NCBI RefSeq assembly: GCF_946998835.1
Contig: NZ_CAMQAZ010000017.1
Span: 1-55,542, forward strand
DNA length: 55,542 nucleotides
DNA from: an uncultured Corynebacterium sp.
Lineage (GTDB): Bacteria; Actinomycetota; Actinomycetes; Mycobacteriales; Mycobacteriaceae
Direction of reading: 5' to 3'
The notes beneath the pieces are model-generated. The model was not told the DNA's origin, did not search any database, and worked only from the letters and a program-made list of their open reading frames with translations. Below, one piece after another: positions 8,851 through 17,550 of this stretch. The position numbers and the translations under genes were made by a program. Within the stretch, counting starts at the first letter, position 1; the number at the start of each line of letters is the position of its first letter.

Positions 8851-9964
8851 AAACCCCGGCTTCGGTCAATTGCTGCAAACGTGCGCGCAAGCGAGCTGGT
8901 CGGCGCTGCGGATTATGGCTAGTATCCGCAGTTGCCTCAATGTGTTTGGCACCGCGGGCGGCAAGCAACAGGTCATCGATAACACGCACATGACCGGGAG
9001 TGAAGCGGTACTTCATGGCCTTACTGACAGCGCTCAGGCGCTGCGGGTTCAGTAACTCACGCAACTGGCCGACGGTGCGAATGCCATTGAGTTGCAGTAG
9101 CTCCTCCGCCCAACCGTAATGCTCCGATTTGGAGCGCGGCGCATCCGGAAGCAGCATTGTGAGCACGCCCGGCAGGGTTTCCTCGGTCACCACGATGTCA
9201 TCGGCCGTGGTCTGTGCCGGAACAGAGGCCTGCTCGCCTCCGCCATGCGTGGACTCATCGGGAGTGGATTCCTCTAGCACGGCAACGACTTGGTCAAACT
9301 GCTGGTCCGCCAGCTCAATGAGGCCCGCGGCCAGCGCAAAAGCTCGATCAATCCGCGGGTCTGTCGCGCCCTCGGGTGCTTTGTAGCGAATATCGTGCTC
9401 AAACTCCGCCCACGCATGCTGTAGGACCGTGCGCAGCTGTACCTCAAACTGCATGTCCGCATAGGGAGCCAGCTCTGACGGCGCCGCCGTCGACACCTTG
9501 CAAATCAAGTGCTGAGAGCCATATCCCAGCCGGCCGCTAACCCTCGTCTCGGCCGTCTTATCAATCGTGCGCAGCACAATCAGCGAATCTCCCAGCGCGT
9601 CCATAATCGCCGGAATTTCCGTCGAATGGTACGTCGTCACCCGTACGCCGATGATGTCGTGGATATCGTGCCACGGGTCTGGGTAGGTGTAGGTGCCATC
9701 AGCTTTACGACGCAAGGCCTTCTGCCGCAAGGAACGGAAAGACTTCACTCGTGCCGTGACATTGTCAAAGGCCAGACCGGCATCCGAGAGGATCTCTTGG
9801 ATTGCATCGACAAAATCTTCCGCGGCGGTGGGATGCCGTGTAACCCATGAGTCGTACTTAGATTGCAGCGCGCGTGTGACTTCCCGATCTTCCGCCTGCT
9901 GAGCCTTGCGGGTGGGTTCTCGGGAATCGTCGGCAAGCGAATCTTTCATCCGATTAGTCGTCAT
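8798..9964 (-). CDS. relS: RelA/SpoT-domain small alarmone synthetase (RelS type)
   Basis: Predicted (p)ppGpp synthetase, ATP:GTP pyrophosphotransferase. The synthetase domain covers about residues 35-205 with DIIGVRVTTYH (about 103), RLGYGSQHLICKV (about 145) and MQFEVQLRTVLQHAWAEFEHD (about 171), the regions that bind GTP and carry the catalytic glutamate. No HD hydrolase domain precedes it. A C-terminal extension (about 285-350, LNGIRTVGQLRELLNPQRL onward) resembles a helix-hairpin-type module. C. glutamicum RelS is, from memory, also a neighbour of treY. The ATG lies inside the end of treY (11-base overlap) with GAGG four bases upstream, so translation is probably coupled to treY. The 3' end is antisense to the S4 gene for 53 bases. 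Confidence 0.88.
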   Translation of the reverse strand: MTTNRMKDSLADDSREPTRKAQQAEDREVTRALQSKYDSWVTRHPTAAEDFVDAIQEILSDAGLAFDNVTARVKSFRSLRQKALRRKADGTYTYPDPWHDIHDIIGVRVTTYHSTEIPAIMDALGDSLIVLRTIDKTAETRVSGRLGYGSQHLICKVSTAAPSELAPYADMQFEVQLRTVLQHAWAEFEHDIRYKAPEGATDPRIDRAFALAAGLIELADQQFDQVVAVLEESTPDESTHGGGEQASVPAQTTADDIVVTEETLPGVLTMLLPDAPRSKSEHYGWAEELLQLNGIRTVGQLRELLNPQRLSAVSKAMKYRFTPGHVRVIDDLLLAARGAKHIEATADTSHNPQRRPARLRARLQQLTEAGVSMNDVHEDGRADDDHAS

Positions 9965-12416
9965 CGTCCTCGCGGACCAGGAGCGCTACCGGGAAGGAAT
10001 TGAACAGAGACGACACGGCGATGGTGCCTGACCACGTGTGACCGGTAAAACAGTCGGTCCAGAAACCCTTGGGCAGCGTCACGGTCGTGTCGCCCCAGCC
10101 GCCTTCGCGCTGCAACCCCAGCGGGCGACGCGTGACCAAGGCAATGACATTCTCCGGCTCGCCCTGGGGGCCTCGCGCCGCGCCAACCAAGTGGCGCTCG
10201 CCCACACCTACGGCGAAAACCGGCTGGTAAGTGCCGCCGACGAAGGACTCCGGGCGCTCCGCACGCAGCTTCACGCCGTGGTGGGTCACCATCAGCTTTG
10301 CGACGTCCGCATCGGCATCCGTAAAGTCCTCCGGCAACTCCGCTGGCTGTTCCGGGCTCTTCGTTACCGAAGTGACCTCATCGCGAGCGACCTTATCCAG
10401 CGCCGCGACGCGCGCATCGTAGTCGATGAAGCGGCGGTTATCTGGGTCAACCAGGGAGTCCTCTGTGAACTCCGTGCCCTGGTACGTATCTGGGATTCCG
10501 GGGCCGATGAGCTGGAGGAGCTTGCGCGACAGGGACGTAGTCAGAGCTGCGGGCGCAATCGAGCGGACGAACTCGGTGATGGAGTCGGTCAACGGCCCGT
10601 CGAGAAGCGCGTCAATCCAACTACGGATGCCAAGCTCGAACTCTTCGACTGGCTCGGTCCACGAAGTGTGAACGTCGGCTTCGCGAATGGCCTTAGTGGC
10701 GTAGTCGTGGAGCCGTGTGCGCAGTTCATCGGTGATTACACCGTCAGTCGGCCAGACACCGATGATGTTCTGCAGCAGGAAGTAGCCAGTGGCATCGTCC
10801 GGGGCAGGGGTGATGGCCATCCAGTTGCGGACATTTTCCGCCCAGTCGCCGGAGACATCGGAGAGCTGGAGAATGCGGGCGCGGACATCTTCGCCGCGCT
10901 TGGTGTCGTGCGTGGACAGCGTGGTCATAGCCCGTGGCCACAGGCGAGCGCGCTCCGACTGCAGCAGGTGGAACTCCGCTGCCGACATTCCGTAGCGGCC
11001 GAGGTCACCACCGACCTCATTCAGACTGATTAGGCGGCACGCGCGGTAAAAGGTGGTGTCTTCGACACCTTTCGCCATGACCGCACCACAGACCTGTGCG
11101 AAACGAGTAGCGGCCTCGCCGCCGGCGACCAGACCTGCAGAAATAAGGTCGAGGGCGAAAACACGCGAGGGGAAGCGCGCCGCCATCTCGCCAATGACAG
11201 TGGATGCCACTCGAGAGAGGGAGACATAGTCCGAGCGGTAGACGGGCATGGCGGCGACCAGTTTGCAGATGGTGTCGATGAGCACCTCATCGCTGACGCT
11301 GGTGCCGCTGATAGACCAGTTGTCGCGGCGCAAGGCGCGCGCTAGACGACGGACTTCTGCAGCCAACTCGTGTGCCGCGACATCGTGCTTGAGAGCCTGT
11401 GCTGTCGCCTGCACGGCAGTCCTATCCCAGGTCGAACCGGACTGCTGCAGAGCCAACATGCTCATGGCATCGCGGGAGTCGCGGTTGACAAAGACATTGT
11501 CGAACTCGCGGAGAGCATCGTAGCCCGTCGTGCCGTCAACCTGGAGCCTTGGATCCAGCGGCTCTTCAGCTCCCAGAATCTTCTCGATGACCAGCCATTT
11601 GTCATCCCCGAGTAGGCGACGCAGCTCACTGAGGTAGCCGAACGGGTCACTGAGACCATCCGGGTGATCAATGCGAACACCGTCGATGATGTCCGCGGCC
11701 AACAGCTCACGGACAATGCGGTGCGTGTGCTCGAAAACTACTGGGTTTTCCTGGCGAATACCAGCCAGGCCGTTGACACTGAAGAAGCGACGGTAGCCAA
11801 TGACCCCGTCCTTCCAGTACATCAACCGGTAGGACTGGCGGTCGTGCACTTCCTGCGGGGTGCCGTTTTCGGTACCAGGGCGCACCGGAAACGCATTGTC
11901 GTAGTAGCGCAGCAGCGGCTCGTCGCCGGAGGTGTCAATCTCCAGCTTGTCTGTGTCCTCCGGGGAGCCCAGGATTGGCAGCCCCATCTTGCCATTGGCA
12001 CCGTTGTCCTCGTGCCAATCAATGTCGAAGTACGGCTCGAACTGAGAATCCTTGCCATAGGTCAGGACATCCCACCACCAGGCATTGAGCTTCGGCTGCT
12101 CAACTCCGAGGTGGTTCGGCACTAGGTCGATGATGATGCCCATACCAGCCTTGTGCGCTACCTGAGCGAGCTTCTGCAGCTCTTCGATACCGCCGAGCTC
12201 TGGGTTCACTGTGGTCGGATCGATGACATCGTAGCCGTGGTTCGACTCCGGTACAGAGGTGAGGATAGGCGACAGGTACAGGTGCGAAATCCCGAGGTCT
12301 GCCAGGTAGCCGACCTGTTCAGCCGCGTCAGCGAACGTGAAAGCGCGCCCGTTCGGATCGGCCTTGGGGCCACGGAGTTGGAGACGATAGGTGGACGTAA
12401 TTGGTCGGCGACTCAT
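9954..12416 (-). CDS. treY: Malto-oligosyltrehalose synthase
   Basis: GH13 enzyme that converts the reducing-end maltose unit of malto-oligosaccharides to a trehalosyl unit, giving the substrate of TreZ. About 820 residues. Landmarks: STYRLQL at the N-terminus, YLSPILTSVPESNHGYDV, DLVPNHLGVEQPK, GVRIDHPDGLSDP (nucleophile region), WLVIEKILGAEE (acid/base region), GTTGYDAL and THDTKRGEDVRAR. The start is the ATG of MSRRPITS because AAAGGGG precedes it at four bases; an in-frame ATG 21 bases upstream lacks this. The stop overlaps the relS start, so the two form an operon. Confidence 0.95.
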   Translation of the reverse strand: MSRRPITSTYRLQLRGPKADPNGRAFTFADAAEQVGYLADLGISHLYLSPILTSVPESNHGYDVIDPTTVNPELGGIEELQKLAQVAHKAGMGIIIDLVPNHLGVEQPKLNAWWWDVLTYGKDSQFEPYFDIDWHEDNGANGKMGLPILGSPEDTDKLEIDTSGDEPLLRYYDNAFPVRPGTENGTPQEVHDRQSYRLMYWKDGVIGYRRFFSVNGLAGIRQENPVVFEHTHRIVRELLAADIIDGVRIDHPDGLSDPFGYLSELRRLLGDDKWLVIEKILGAEEPLDPRLQVDGTTGYDALREFDNVFVNRDSRDAMSMLALQQSGSTWDRTAVQATAQALKHDVAAHELAAEVRRLARALRRDNWSISGTSVSDEVLIDTICKLVAAMPVYRSDYVSLSRVASTVIGEMAARFPSRVFALDLISAGLVAGGEAATRFAQVCGAVMAKGVEDTTFYRACRLISLNEVGGDLGRYGMSAAEFHLLQSERARLWPRAMTTLSTHDTKRGEDVRARILQLSDVSGDWAENVRNWMAITPAPDDATGYFLLQNIIGVWPTDGVITDELRTRLHDYATKAIREADVHTSWTEPVEEFELGIRSWIDALLDGPLTDSITEFVRSIAPAALTTSLSRKLLQLIGPGIPDTYQGTEFTEDSLVDPDNRRFIDYDARVAALDKVARDEVTSVTKSPEQPAELPEDFTDADADVAKLMVTHHGVKLRAERPESFVGGTYQPVFAVGVGERHLVGAARGPQGEPENVIALVTRRPLGLQREGGWGDTTVTLPKGFWTDCFTGHTWSGTIAVSSLFNSFPVALLVREDDDD

Positions 12417-12550
12417 GTTCCCCTTTATACCGCCCACCAGGAAAAGCTGCTGCCTAACCGCTGCGGCAGGAGCTGAATCCTGGCCTATGGCTACTGCCAG
12501 TTATTGGATTTTGTCCCAGAAAAGCGCAGAAAGCCCCCAACAAGATGGCC

Positions 12551-14218
12551 TTAGAAAGGTGGCATTCCGTCATCGCCCGGCAGGGAAGTGGAACCGAACA
12601 GCGGCACAGATTCGCCAGCGCTATCTCTGCTGGTGGAATTGGCTGCCCTGGTAGCGCCAGTCGTTCCAGCCGCGGCCTCACCCGTCCCTGACGCACCGTC
12701 CTCTTCCGGATTCAGACCGAGTGCGGTGAAGAGCTCTTTCTCGCTCCAGATCTCAATCTCTTGCCCCTCAGCCTGAAGCTGCCGAGCCCGCTTTTCCTTG
12801 GAGGTCACCGAATCCCACGGACCGGCGACCAAAATGGTTGTCTTTTTCGTGACACCCTTATTGATGTTCGCGCCCGCAAAGGCAATCTTGTCCCACAGGA
12901 AGCCCTTGTCATACGGTGAAAAATCACCAGTTAGCGTCACGCGCTGCTGGTACAAAAGCCCACTGGGATCCGCGTCCGGATTCGGATCCGGAATTTTATC
13001 CGGCGTCTTGGCCGCATCCCACTTGGCGTTACGACGCGGACGACGCGCCGGAGCCGAACCACCCGATTTCGGCCCAGTACCCGCACCAGGGCCAGTTCCG
13101 GCGTTGGTTCCTGCACCCGTGTTAGCGACACCTGCCGGGTCGTAGCGCACCATCCGCACCCGACCACTGCCAATCTGCCCCAGGCTCAGCGAGACTTTCT
13201 GGCTCAAATCCGCCACAGACGTCGCCCGCTGCTGTTCCATCAGCCACAGCGCTACCTCAGCACATGCGACCGCATCCGCCGTCGCATCATGATGATTCTC
13301 CAGCGACGTCCCCGCGGCCTCCGCCAACGTTGGTAGTTTCAAATTCGGCAGTCCCAATTGCATCTGCCGGGCCCACATGTAGGTACACGCAAAGTTCAAC
13401 TTCGGTGCTGCGATGCCCTCGGCCCGGCACGCCCGCGACAGTGCCGTGAAATCGAACCGCGCATTGTGAGCAACTACGTCCAGGTCGCCGACGACATCAA
13501 CGAACTTCGCCAGCTGCTCCGGAAATGCTGGTTCACCAGCCACATCAGCTGCTGTAATGCCATGAATCGCCACATTGGCCTCATCGAAGTACTCCAGCCC
13601 CTTCGGCGGTCGACACATCCAGGAATAACGCTCCGTCACCTTCCCGTCACGCACGATTGCAACACCAAGCTGAATAATCGAGCCCGTGTCCTCGTTCGCC
13701 GTCTCCACATCGAACGCCGCAAAGGGCGCGATATCCGACGCGGCAACCTCATCGCCCGAAGGCAGCGGTGCAAAAGGCACAGAGTGCTTTACGACGTCCC
13801 CCGCGCCCTCAACTACACTGACACCCTCGGTGACCGCCGCGCGTTGCGCCACCCACGGCATCAAAGTGGCAGAAAAAGCATCAGCGGAGTTGTAGAACTC
13901 CGGATTCTTGGCCATCTCTGCCATGAGAGCTGCCAGTAACTGTGCCGCGGCCTCCCGATGCGGCATCACGCGAGCCTTCGGTAGAGCTGCTCCCAGGTCG
14001 ACCGTGCCGGGGAAAAAGCGTTTGGGCGGAGTGTAGGTACCGTTTTTACTTGCGGCTGCGGCCTCCGCGACGTCGGCAAGCGGAAGGGGCTTTGCGGGAG
14101 CAGTGCTGGCCGTGTTGATGGTGGGGGTGAGGCGGAGCCCATCTGCGGTAATAGTCACCGTGTCGCCGGTGAGCTCGAAGACGACGGCGGGCTCGGAGGA
14201 TGGCGTGGTCGTAGTCAT
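12551..14218 (-). CDS. DnaQ-like 3'-5' exonuclease with C-terminal BRCT domain
   Basis: 555 residues. An N-terminal region of unknown role (1-160) contains a beta stretch VVFELTGDTVTITADGL. The DEDDh exonuclease follows: D170 and E172 in FAAFDVETAN, then VVAHNARFDF (about 249) and HHDATADAVACAEV (about 309), so the catalytic set appears complete. A low-complexity Gly/Thr/Pro linker (about 365-390) and a basic stretch lead to a BRCT domain (about 420-505, RVTLTGDFSPYDKGFLWDKI). Families of this layout occur in actinobacteria and are assumed to act in repair or replication editing. Minus-strand TACCAT ends seven bases before the ATG, so it is probably leaderless. It ends 134 bases upstream of treY. 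Confidence 0.9.
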   Translation of the reverse strand: MTTTTPSSEPAVVFELTGDTVTITADGLRLTPTINTASTAPAKPLPLADVAEAAAASKNGTYTPPKRFFPGTVDLGAALPKARVMPHREAAAQLLAALMAEMAKNPEFYNSADAFSATLMPWVAQRAAVTEGVSVVEGAGDVVKHSVPFAPLPSGDEVAASDIAPFAAFDVETANEDTGSIIQLGVAIVRDGKVTERYSWMCRPPKGLEYFDEANVAIHGITAADVAGEPAFPEQLAKFVDVVGDLDVVAHNARFDFTALSRACRAEGIAAPKLNFACTYMWARQMQLGLPNLKLPTLAEAAGTSLENHHDATADAVACAEVALWLMEQQRATSVADLSQKVSLSLGQIGSGRVRMVRYDPAGVANTGAGTNAGTGPGAGTGPKSGGSAPARRPRRNAKWDAAKTPDKIPDPNPDADPSGLLYQQRVTLTGDFSPYDKGFLWDKIAFAGANINKGVTKKTTILVAGPWDSVTSKEKRARQLQAEGQEIEIWSEKELFTALGLNPEEDGASGTGEAAAGTTGATRAANSTSRDSAGESVPLFGSTSLPGDDGMPPF

Positions 14219-14551
14219 GCACTAGATGGTAGCGCCGATGGCGGATTGAGCCTTATAGCGGCTTCGGTACCTGCGCTTTTCTTCGCGTATGTGCCGCGAA
14301 GGCGTGGTGTCGAAGATGTGGAAATGTTCACAGAAATAGGAATATTTTTGGTGCATTCGGGCAGTGGGGGTGTCTGTACCCCTGTAAACCACATGTTTTG
14401 GGGTATTAAATGTCCGGATGCATTTTGAGTGGGCGCTACTTATACTTTTCGACGAATGGCGGTAACTCGTCGTTCGAGCTTTCGAGCTCAAGCGAAGGGC
14501 AAAGCGGAAACAACGTATGCCAGTGAAGCGATGAAATAAGGAGTAAACAAT
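14219..14551. other. Gene-free interval upstream of the HigA-type gene
   Basis: No convincing gene on either strand. It holds the minus-strand promoter of the exonuclease gene at its left end. Further right are GGGGT / ACCCC arms around a six-base loop (about 14367-14382), a TATACT hexamer at 14441-14446 that could be a -10 box for the HigA-type gene, and an AAGGAG Shine-Dalgarno sequence at 14539-14544. No HigB/RelE-type toxin frame is found here. Confidence 0.5.
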
Positions 14552-14794
14552 TTGAGCACGCATCCTGTGCACCCTGGTTCTATCCTGAACGACAATTTCC
14601 TCGAGCCACAACATCTGTCCATCTACCGACTGGCTCTCGCCATCGGCGTGCCAAGCTCGACCCTGGAGCGCTTTCGCACTGGCCGCACTGCGGTCACCAC
14701 TGACCTCGCAAATCGACTGTCCGACTACTTTGACACTGAGCCGGAGTACTGGTTGAACTCTCAGGCGGAGTTCAATATGCGCGCATCTGCGTAA
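14552..14794 (+). CDS. HigA-family antitoxin-like HTH protein, orphan
   Basis: 80 residues. Starts at TTG with AAGGAG about eight bases upstream. The sequence matches the HigA (VapI) pattern: HPGSILNDNFLEP, then LSIYRLALAIGVPSSTLERF (helix-turn-helix), GRTAVTTDLANRLSDYF, and EPEYWLNSQAEFNMR. The protein ends soon after that motif, so its tail is shorter than in typical 95-100 residue members. Such proteins normally repress their own operon and neutralise a HigB mRNA interferase. No HigB frame lies on either side, so it is either an orphan regulator or the remnant of a toxin-antitoxin pair. Confidence 0.85.
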   Translation: MSTHPVHPGSILNDNFLEPQHLSIYRLALAIGVPSSTLERFRTGRTAVTTDLANRLSDYFDTEPEYWLNSQAEFNMRASA

Positions 14795-14834
14795 GAAGGC
14801 TTCACACGAGCTCGGCTCCCATTGGACTGGTGGC

Positions 14835-14913
14835 GGCTGGCCAACGCAAGTTACCGACTGCGGTTATGGCTGGCGACGGCGGGTCAACGCGAGTTACTGA
14901 CCGCGTTTATAGC
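14835..14913. repeat. Degenerate tandem repeat, 43-base period
   Basis: Two copies of a 36-base unit starting GGCTGGCCAACGCAAGTTAC and GGCGGGTCAACGCGAGTTAC, with seven differences. They lie in the gap downstream of the HigA-type gene. Function unknown. Confidence 0.5.
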
Positions 14914-15024
14914 AAAAATCGCCCGAAAAATGGTCTGAAAGTGTCATAAACTTGCACAGTTTCACATTTGCAGCCCGTAATTTTTGGTCCTTAACCCTGT
15001 TTTGAGTTGACCTCAGAGCCACCC

Positions 15025-15068
15025 CCCCTGCCAGTGGAAGAAAAATCTTCCGCCGACAGGGGATTTTT
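15025..15068 (+). terminator. Rho-independent terminator-like hairpin
   Basis: CCCCTG (15025-15030) pairs with CAGGGG (15057-15062). An inner stem GGAAGA / TCTTCC closes a short A-rich loop, and the hairpin is followed by ATTTTTG. It points rightwards, so it would end transcription from the HigA-type gene about 230 bases upstream, or from an unannotated small RNA. The opposite strand has no T run after the hairpin. Confidence 0.7.
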
Positions 15069-15134
15069 GTGTAGGCCCAGGCTCAGGCCCAGGCCTCGAC
15101 CCAGGCGCGCCCCGCACTACGGGGGCCAATCCGG

Positions 15135-17276
15135 CTAATGCCGCTCCATCAGCACAATGGTCGAACGGGCTGGAACGCGGAGCTCACCCTCCGGCTCAAC
15201 GAGACGCTCGCGAGTCGGGCGCCCGGTAATTTCCGTGGTGTCAATGATGACTTCCCAGCTGTGTGCGTACTCGGTGCCCGGAATCTGGAACATGATGTCC
15301 TCGTGGTGGGCATTGAAGCACAACAGGAAGGAGTCGTCCTCAATCCTGTGGCCGCGGCGGTCGGGCTCAGTAATGGCATCGCCGTTGAGCCAGACCATCA
15401 GTGACTTACCGAAGTCGAAGTTCCAGTCATCGGTGGTCATGACACGGCCCTTGTAGGTCAGCCAGGCAATGTCACGGTCGTCGGTCTCGGCACCCAGCGG
15501 ACCACCGCGCAGGAAGCGGCGGCGACGGAATACGGGGTGCTCAGAGCGTAGCTCAGTCAGGAATTGAGTGAATTCAACCAGTTCAGAGTTGGTGCGTGTC
15601 TGGTTCCAGTCCACCCATGACAGTCGGTTGTCCTGGCAGTAGACGTTGTTGTTGCCCTTCTGGCCACGTCCCATTTCGTCGCCATGACTAATCATCGGAG
15701 TGCCCTGGGACAGCAGGAGAGTGGTCAGGAAGTTACGGCGCTGACGGGCACGCAGCGAAATAACGCGCTCGTCGTCAGTGGGGCCTTCCACACCACAGTT
15801 CCACGAACGGTTGTGGGACTCGCCATCGCGATTGTCCTCACCATTGGCCATATTGTGCTTTTCGTTGTAGCTGACCAGGTCGTTGAGAGTAAAACCATCG
15901 TGCGCGGTCACGAAGTTAATCGACGCGGTGGGGCGGCGGTCATTGTTTGCATACAAGTCGGAGGAGCCGGTGATACGCGACGCGAATTCGCCGAGCGTAG
16001 ATGGCTCGCCGCGCCAGAAGTCGCGGATGGTGTCGCGGTACTTACCATTCCATTCAGTCCACTGGGGCGGGAAGTTACCGACCTGGTAGCCGCCTTCGCC
16101 GACATCCCATGGCTCTGCGATGAGCTTGACTTGGCTGACAATCGGGTCCTGCTGTACCAAATCAAAGAAGGCAGACAAGCGATCGACATCGTGGAATTCT
16201 CGGGCGAGCGTGGAGGCCAAATCGAAGCGGAAGCCGTCGACATGCATCTCGGAGACCCAGTAACGCAGCGAATCCATAATCAGCTGCAGGGAGTGCGGGT
16301 GGCGCACATTTAGGGAGTTACCGGTACCGGTGTAGTCCATGTAGTGCTGGCGGTCGCCTTCAACCAAGCGGTAGTAGGCTTCGTTGTCGATGCCTCGGAA
16401 GCAGATGGTTGGGCCCATATGATTGCCCTCAGCGGTGTGGTTGTAGACCACATCGAGGATGACCTCAATACCCGCATCGTGGAACGCTCGCACCATGCCC
16501 TTGAATTCGCTGACTGCCCCGCCCGGCTTTTGGGAAGCCGCGTAGTCCTGGTGCGGAGCCAGGAAGCCAAAGGTGTTGTAGCCCCAGTAGTTGCGCAGGC
16601 CCTTTTCGCGCAGGTGATCGTCCTGGAGGAATTGGTGGACAGGCATCAGTTCGATAGCCGTGGCGCCGAGATCCTTCAGGTAGTCGATAATCGCAGGATG
16701 AGCGAGACCGGCATAGGTGCCACGTAGCTCCTCCGGAATATCCGGGTGAGTCATGGTCATGCCCTTGACGTGGGCCTCGTAAATCACCGTTTCGTTGTAC
16801 GGCGTGCGCGGCGCGCGGTCCGCACCCCAGTCGAAGAACGGGTTGATGACCACCGAGGTCATGGTGTGGCCCAGACTGTCCTCGGTGTTGCGCTTTGAGT
16901 GGTCATGAATGTCGTAGTTGAACAGCGAGGGATGGCCGTCGAAGTCGCCGTCGAAAGCCTTGGCGTATGGGTCGACCAGTAGCTTGTTGGGGTCACAACG
17001 CTTACCGTTGGCAGGGTCGAATGGGCCATGCACGCGATAAGCATAGCGCTGGCCCGGCATGATGGACGGGATGTAGCAGTGCCAGATATGCGCATCGACT
17101 TCTTCCAGCTCAATGCGGGTCTCTTCGCCCTCGGCGCTAATCAGACAAAGCTCTACTTTTTCCGCAACATCGGAAAAGAGCGCAAAGTTGGTGCCAGCGC
17201 CGTCGTAGGTAGATCCGAGCGGATAAGGCTCGCCCGGCCACACTTGATAATCGCCGACTGTATTTGCTTGGTTCAT
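15135..17276 (-). CDS. glgX: Glycogen debranching enzyme
   Basis: GH13 isoamylase-type enzyme that hydrolyses alpha-1,6 branches of glycogen, feeding linear malto-oligosaccharides to TreY and maltodextrin phosphorylase. 713 residues, normal for GlgX/TreX. N-terminal CBM48-like region (YPLGSTYDGAGTNFALFSD), then YEAHVKGMTMTHP, VYNHTAEGNHMGP, DGFRFDLASTLARE (nucleophile), LIAEPWDVGEGGYQVG (acid/base) and FVTAHDGFTLNDLVSYNEKHN (transition-state Asp). In mycobacteria the corresponding gene treX is adjacent to treY; here the exonuclease and HigA-type genes lie between. Minus-strand TAAGGT six bases before the ATG may be a leaderless -10 box. Confidence 0.95.
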   Translation of the reverse strand: MNQANTVGDYQVWPGEPYPLGSTYDGAGTNFALFSDVAEKVELCLISAEGEETRIELEEVDAHIWHCYIPSIMPGQRYAYRVHGPFDPANGKRCDPNKLLVDPYAKAFDGDFDGHPSLFNYDIHDHSKRNTEDSLGHTMTSVVINPFFDWGADRAPRTPYNETVIYEAHVKGMTMTHPDIPEELRGTYAGLAHPAIIDYLKDLGATAIELMPVHQFLQDDHLREKGLRNYWGYNTFGFLAPHQDYAASQKPGGAVSEFKGMVRAFHDAGIEVILDVVYNHTAEGNHMGPTICFRGIDNEAYYRLVEGDRQHYMDYTGTGNSLNVRHPHSLQLIMDSLRYWVSEMHVDGFRFDLASTLAREFHDVDRLSAFFDLVQQDPIVSQVKLIAEPWDVGEGGYQVGNFPPQWTEWNGKYRDTIRDFWRGEPSTLGEFASRITGSSDLYANNDRRPTASINFVTAHDGFTLNDLVSYNEKHNMANGEDNRDGESHNRSWNCGVEGPTDDERVISLRARQRRNFLTTLLLSQGTPMISHGDEMGRGQKGNNNVYCQDNRLSWVDWNQTRTNSELVEFTQFLTELRSEHPVFRRRRFLRGGPLGAETDDRDIAWLTYKGRVMTTDDWNFDFGKSLMVWLNGDAITEPDRRGHRIEDDSFLLCFNAHHEDIMFQIPGTEYAHSWEVIIDTTEITGRPTRERLVEPEGELRVPARSTIVLMERH

Positions 17277-17284
17277 GTGACTAC

Positions 17285-17406
17285 CTTAACCGTTTTGTAA
17301 AATTCGCGAGCCTTTTCGGGTTCGCGTGGGCGAGGAAACATTCCCATCCATCGAGCGTACCCCGCTAAAACGACCGTCTATCAAAATATCGGGTTGAACG
17401 GTTAAG
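17285..17406. repeat. Inverted repeat TTAACCGTT / AACGGTTAA
   Basis: Two nine-base arms about 113 bases apart in the divergent region between glgX and the transcarboxylase operon. One is at the glgX promoter. They could be distant half-sites for a shared regulator; they may also be chance. Confidence 0.3.
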
Positions 17407-17537
17407 AACGTAAATTGCGTGCAAAAGTACGCATTTAACCCTGCTTGTGGGCAATTTAGGCCCCCCAAACACACCTCTTCAGTGCCCGCACCCCCAATAT
17501 TCGCGGTCACCAACGCGCGAAGTTCAGCAAAGGGCTT

Positions 17538-17543
17538 TAGTTT
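17538..17543 (+). promoter_or_regulatory. Probable -10 box of the transcarboxylase operon, leaderless
   Basis: TAGTTT ends seven bases before the 5S ATG at 17551, and no Shine-Dalgarno sequence lies between. Further upstream, the short inverted repeat GCGTGCAAAAGTACGC (17417-17432) might bind a regulator. Confidence 0.4.
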
Positions 17544-17550
17544 TGGACTT

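Larger units (their letters stand above)
14795..15134. other. Gene-free interval between the HigA-type gene and glgX
   Basis: Contains a degenerate tandem duplication (14835-14870 and 14878-14913, 36 bases with 7 differences), a strong hairpin with a T run (15025-15068), and a run of CCCAGGC-type short repeats (about 15072-15110). No open frame looks real. Confidence 0.5.

Noticed and set aside
14222..14614. 130-codon minus-strand frame upstream of the exonuclease gene
   Set aside because: Basic, non-conserved sequence with no ribosome-binding site; it overlaps the HigA-type start and promoter.
17440..17510. C-rich runs suggesting a 6C-type small RNA
   Set aside because: Only loose CCCCCC and CCCCC runs are present, without the two clear stem-loops that define the 6C motif.
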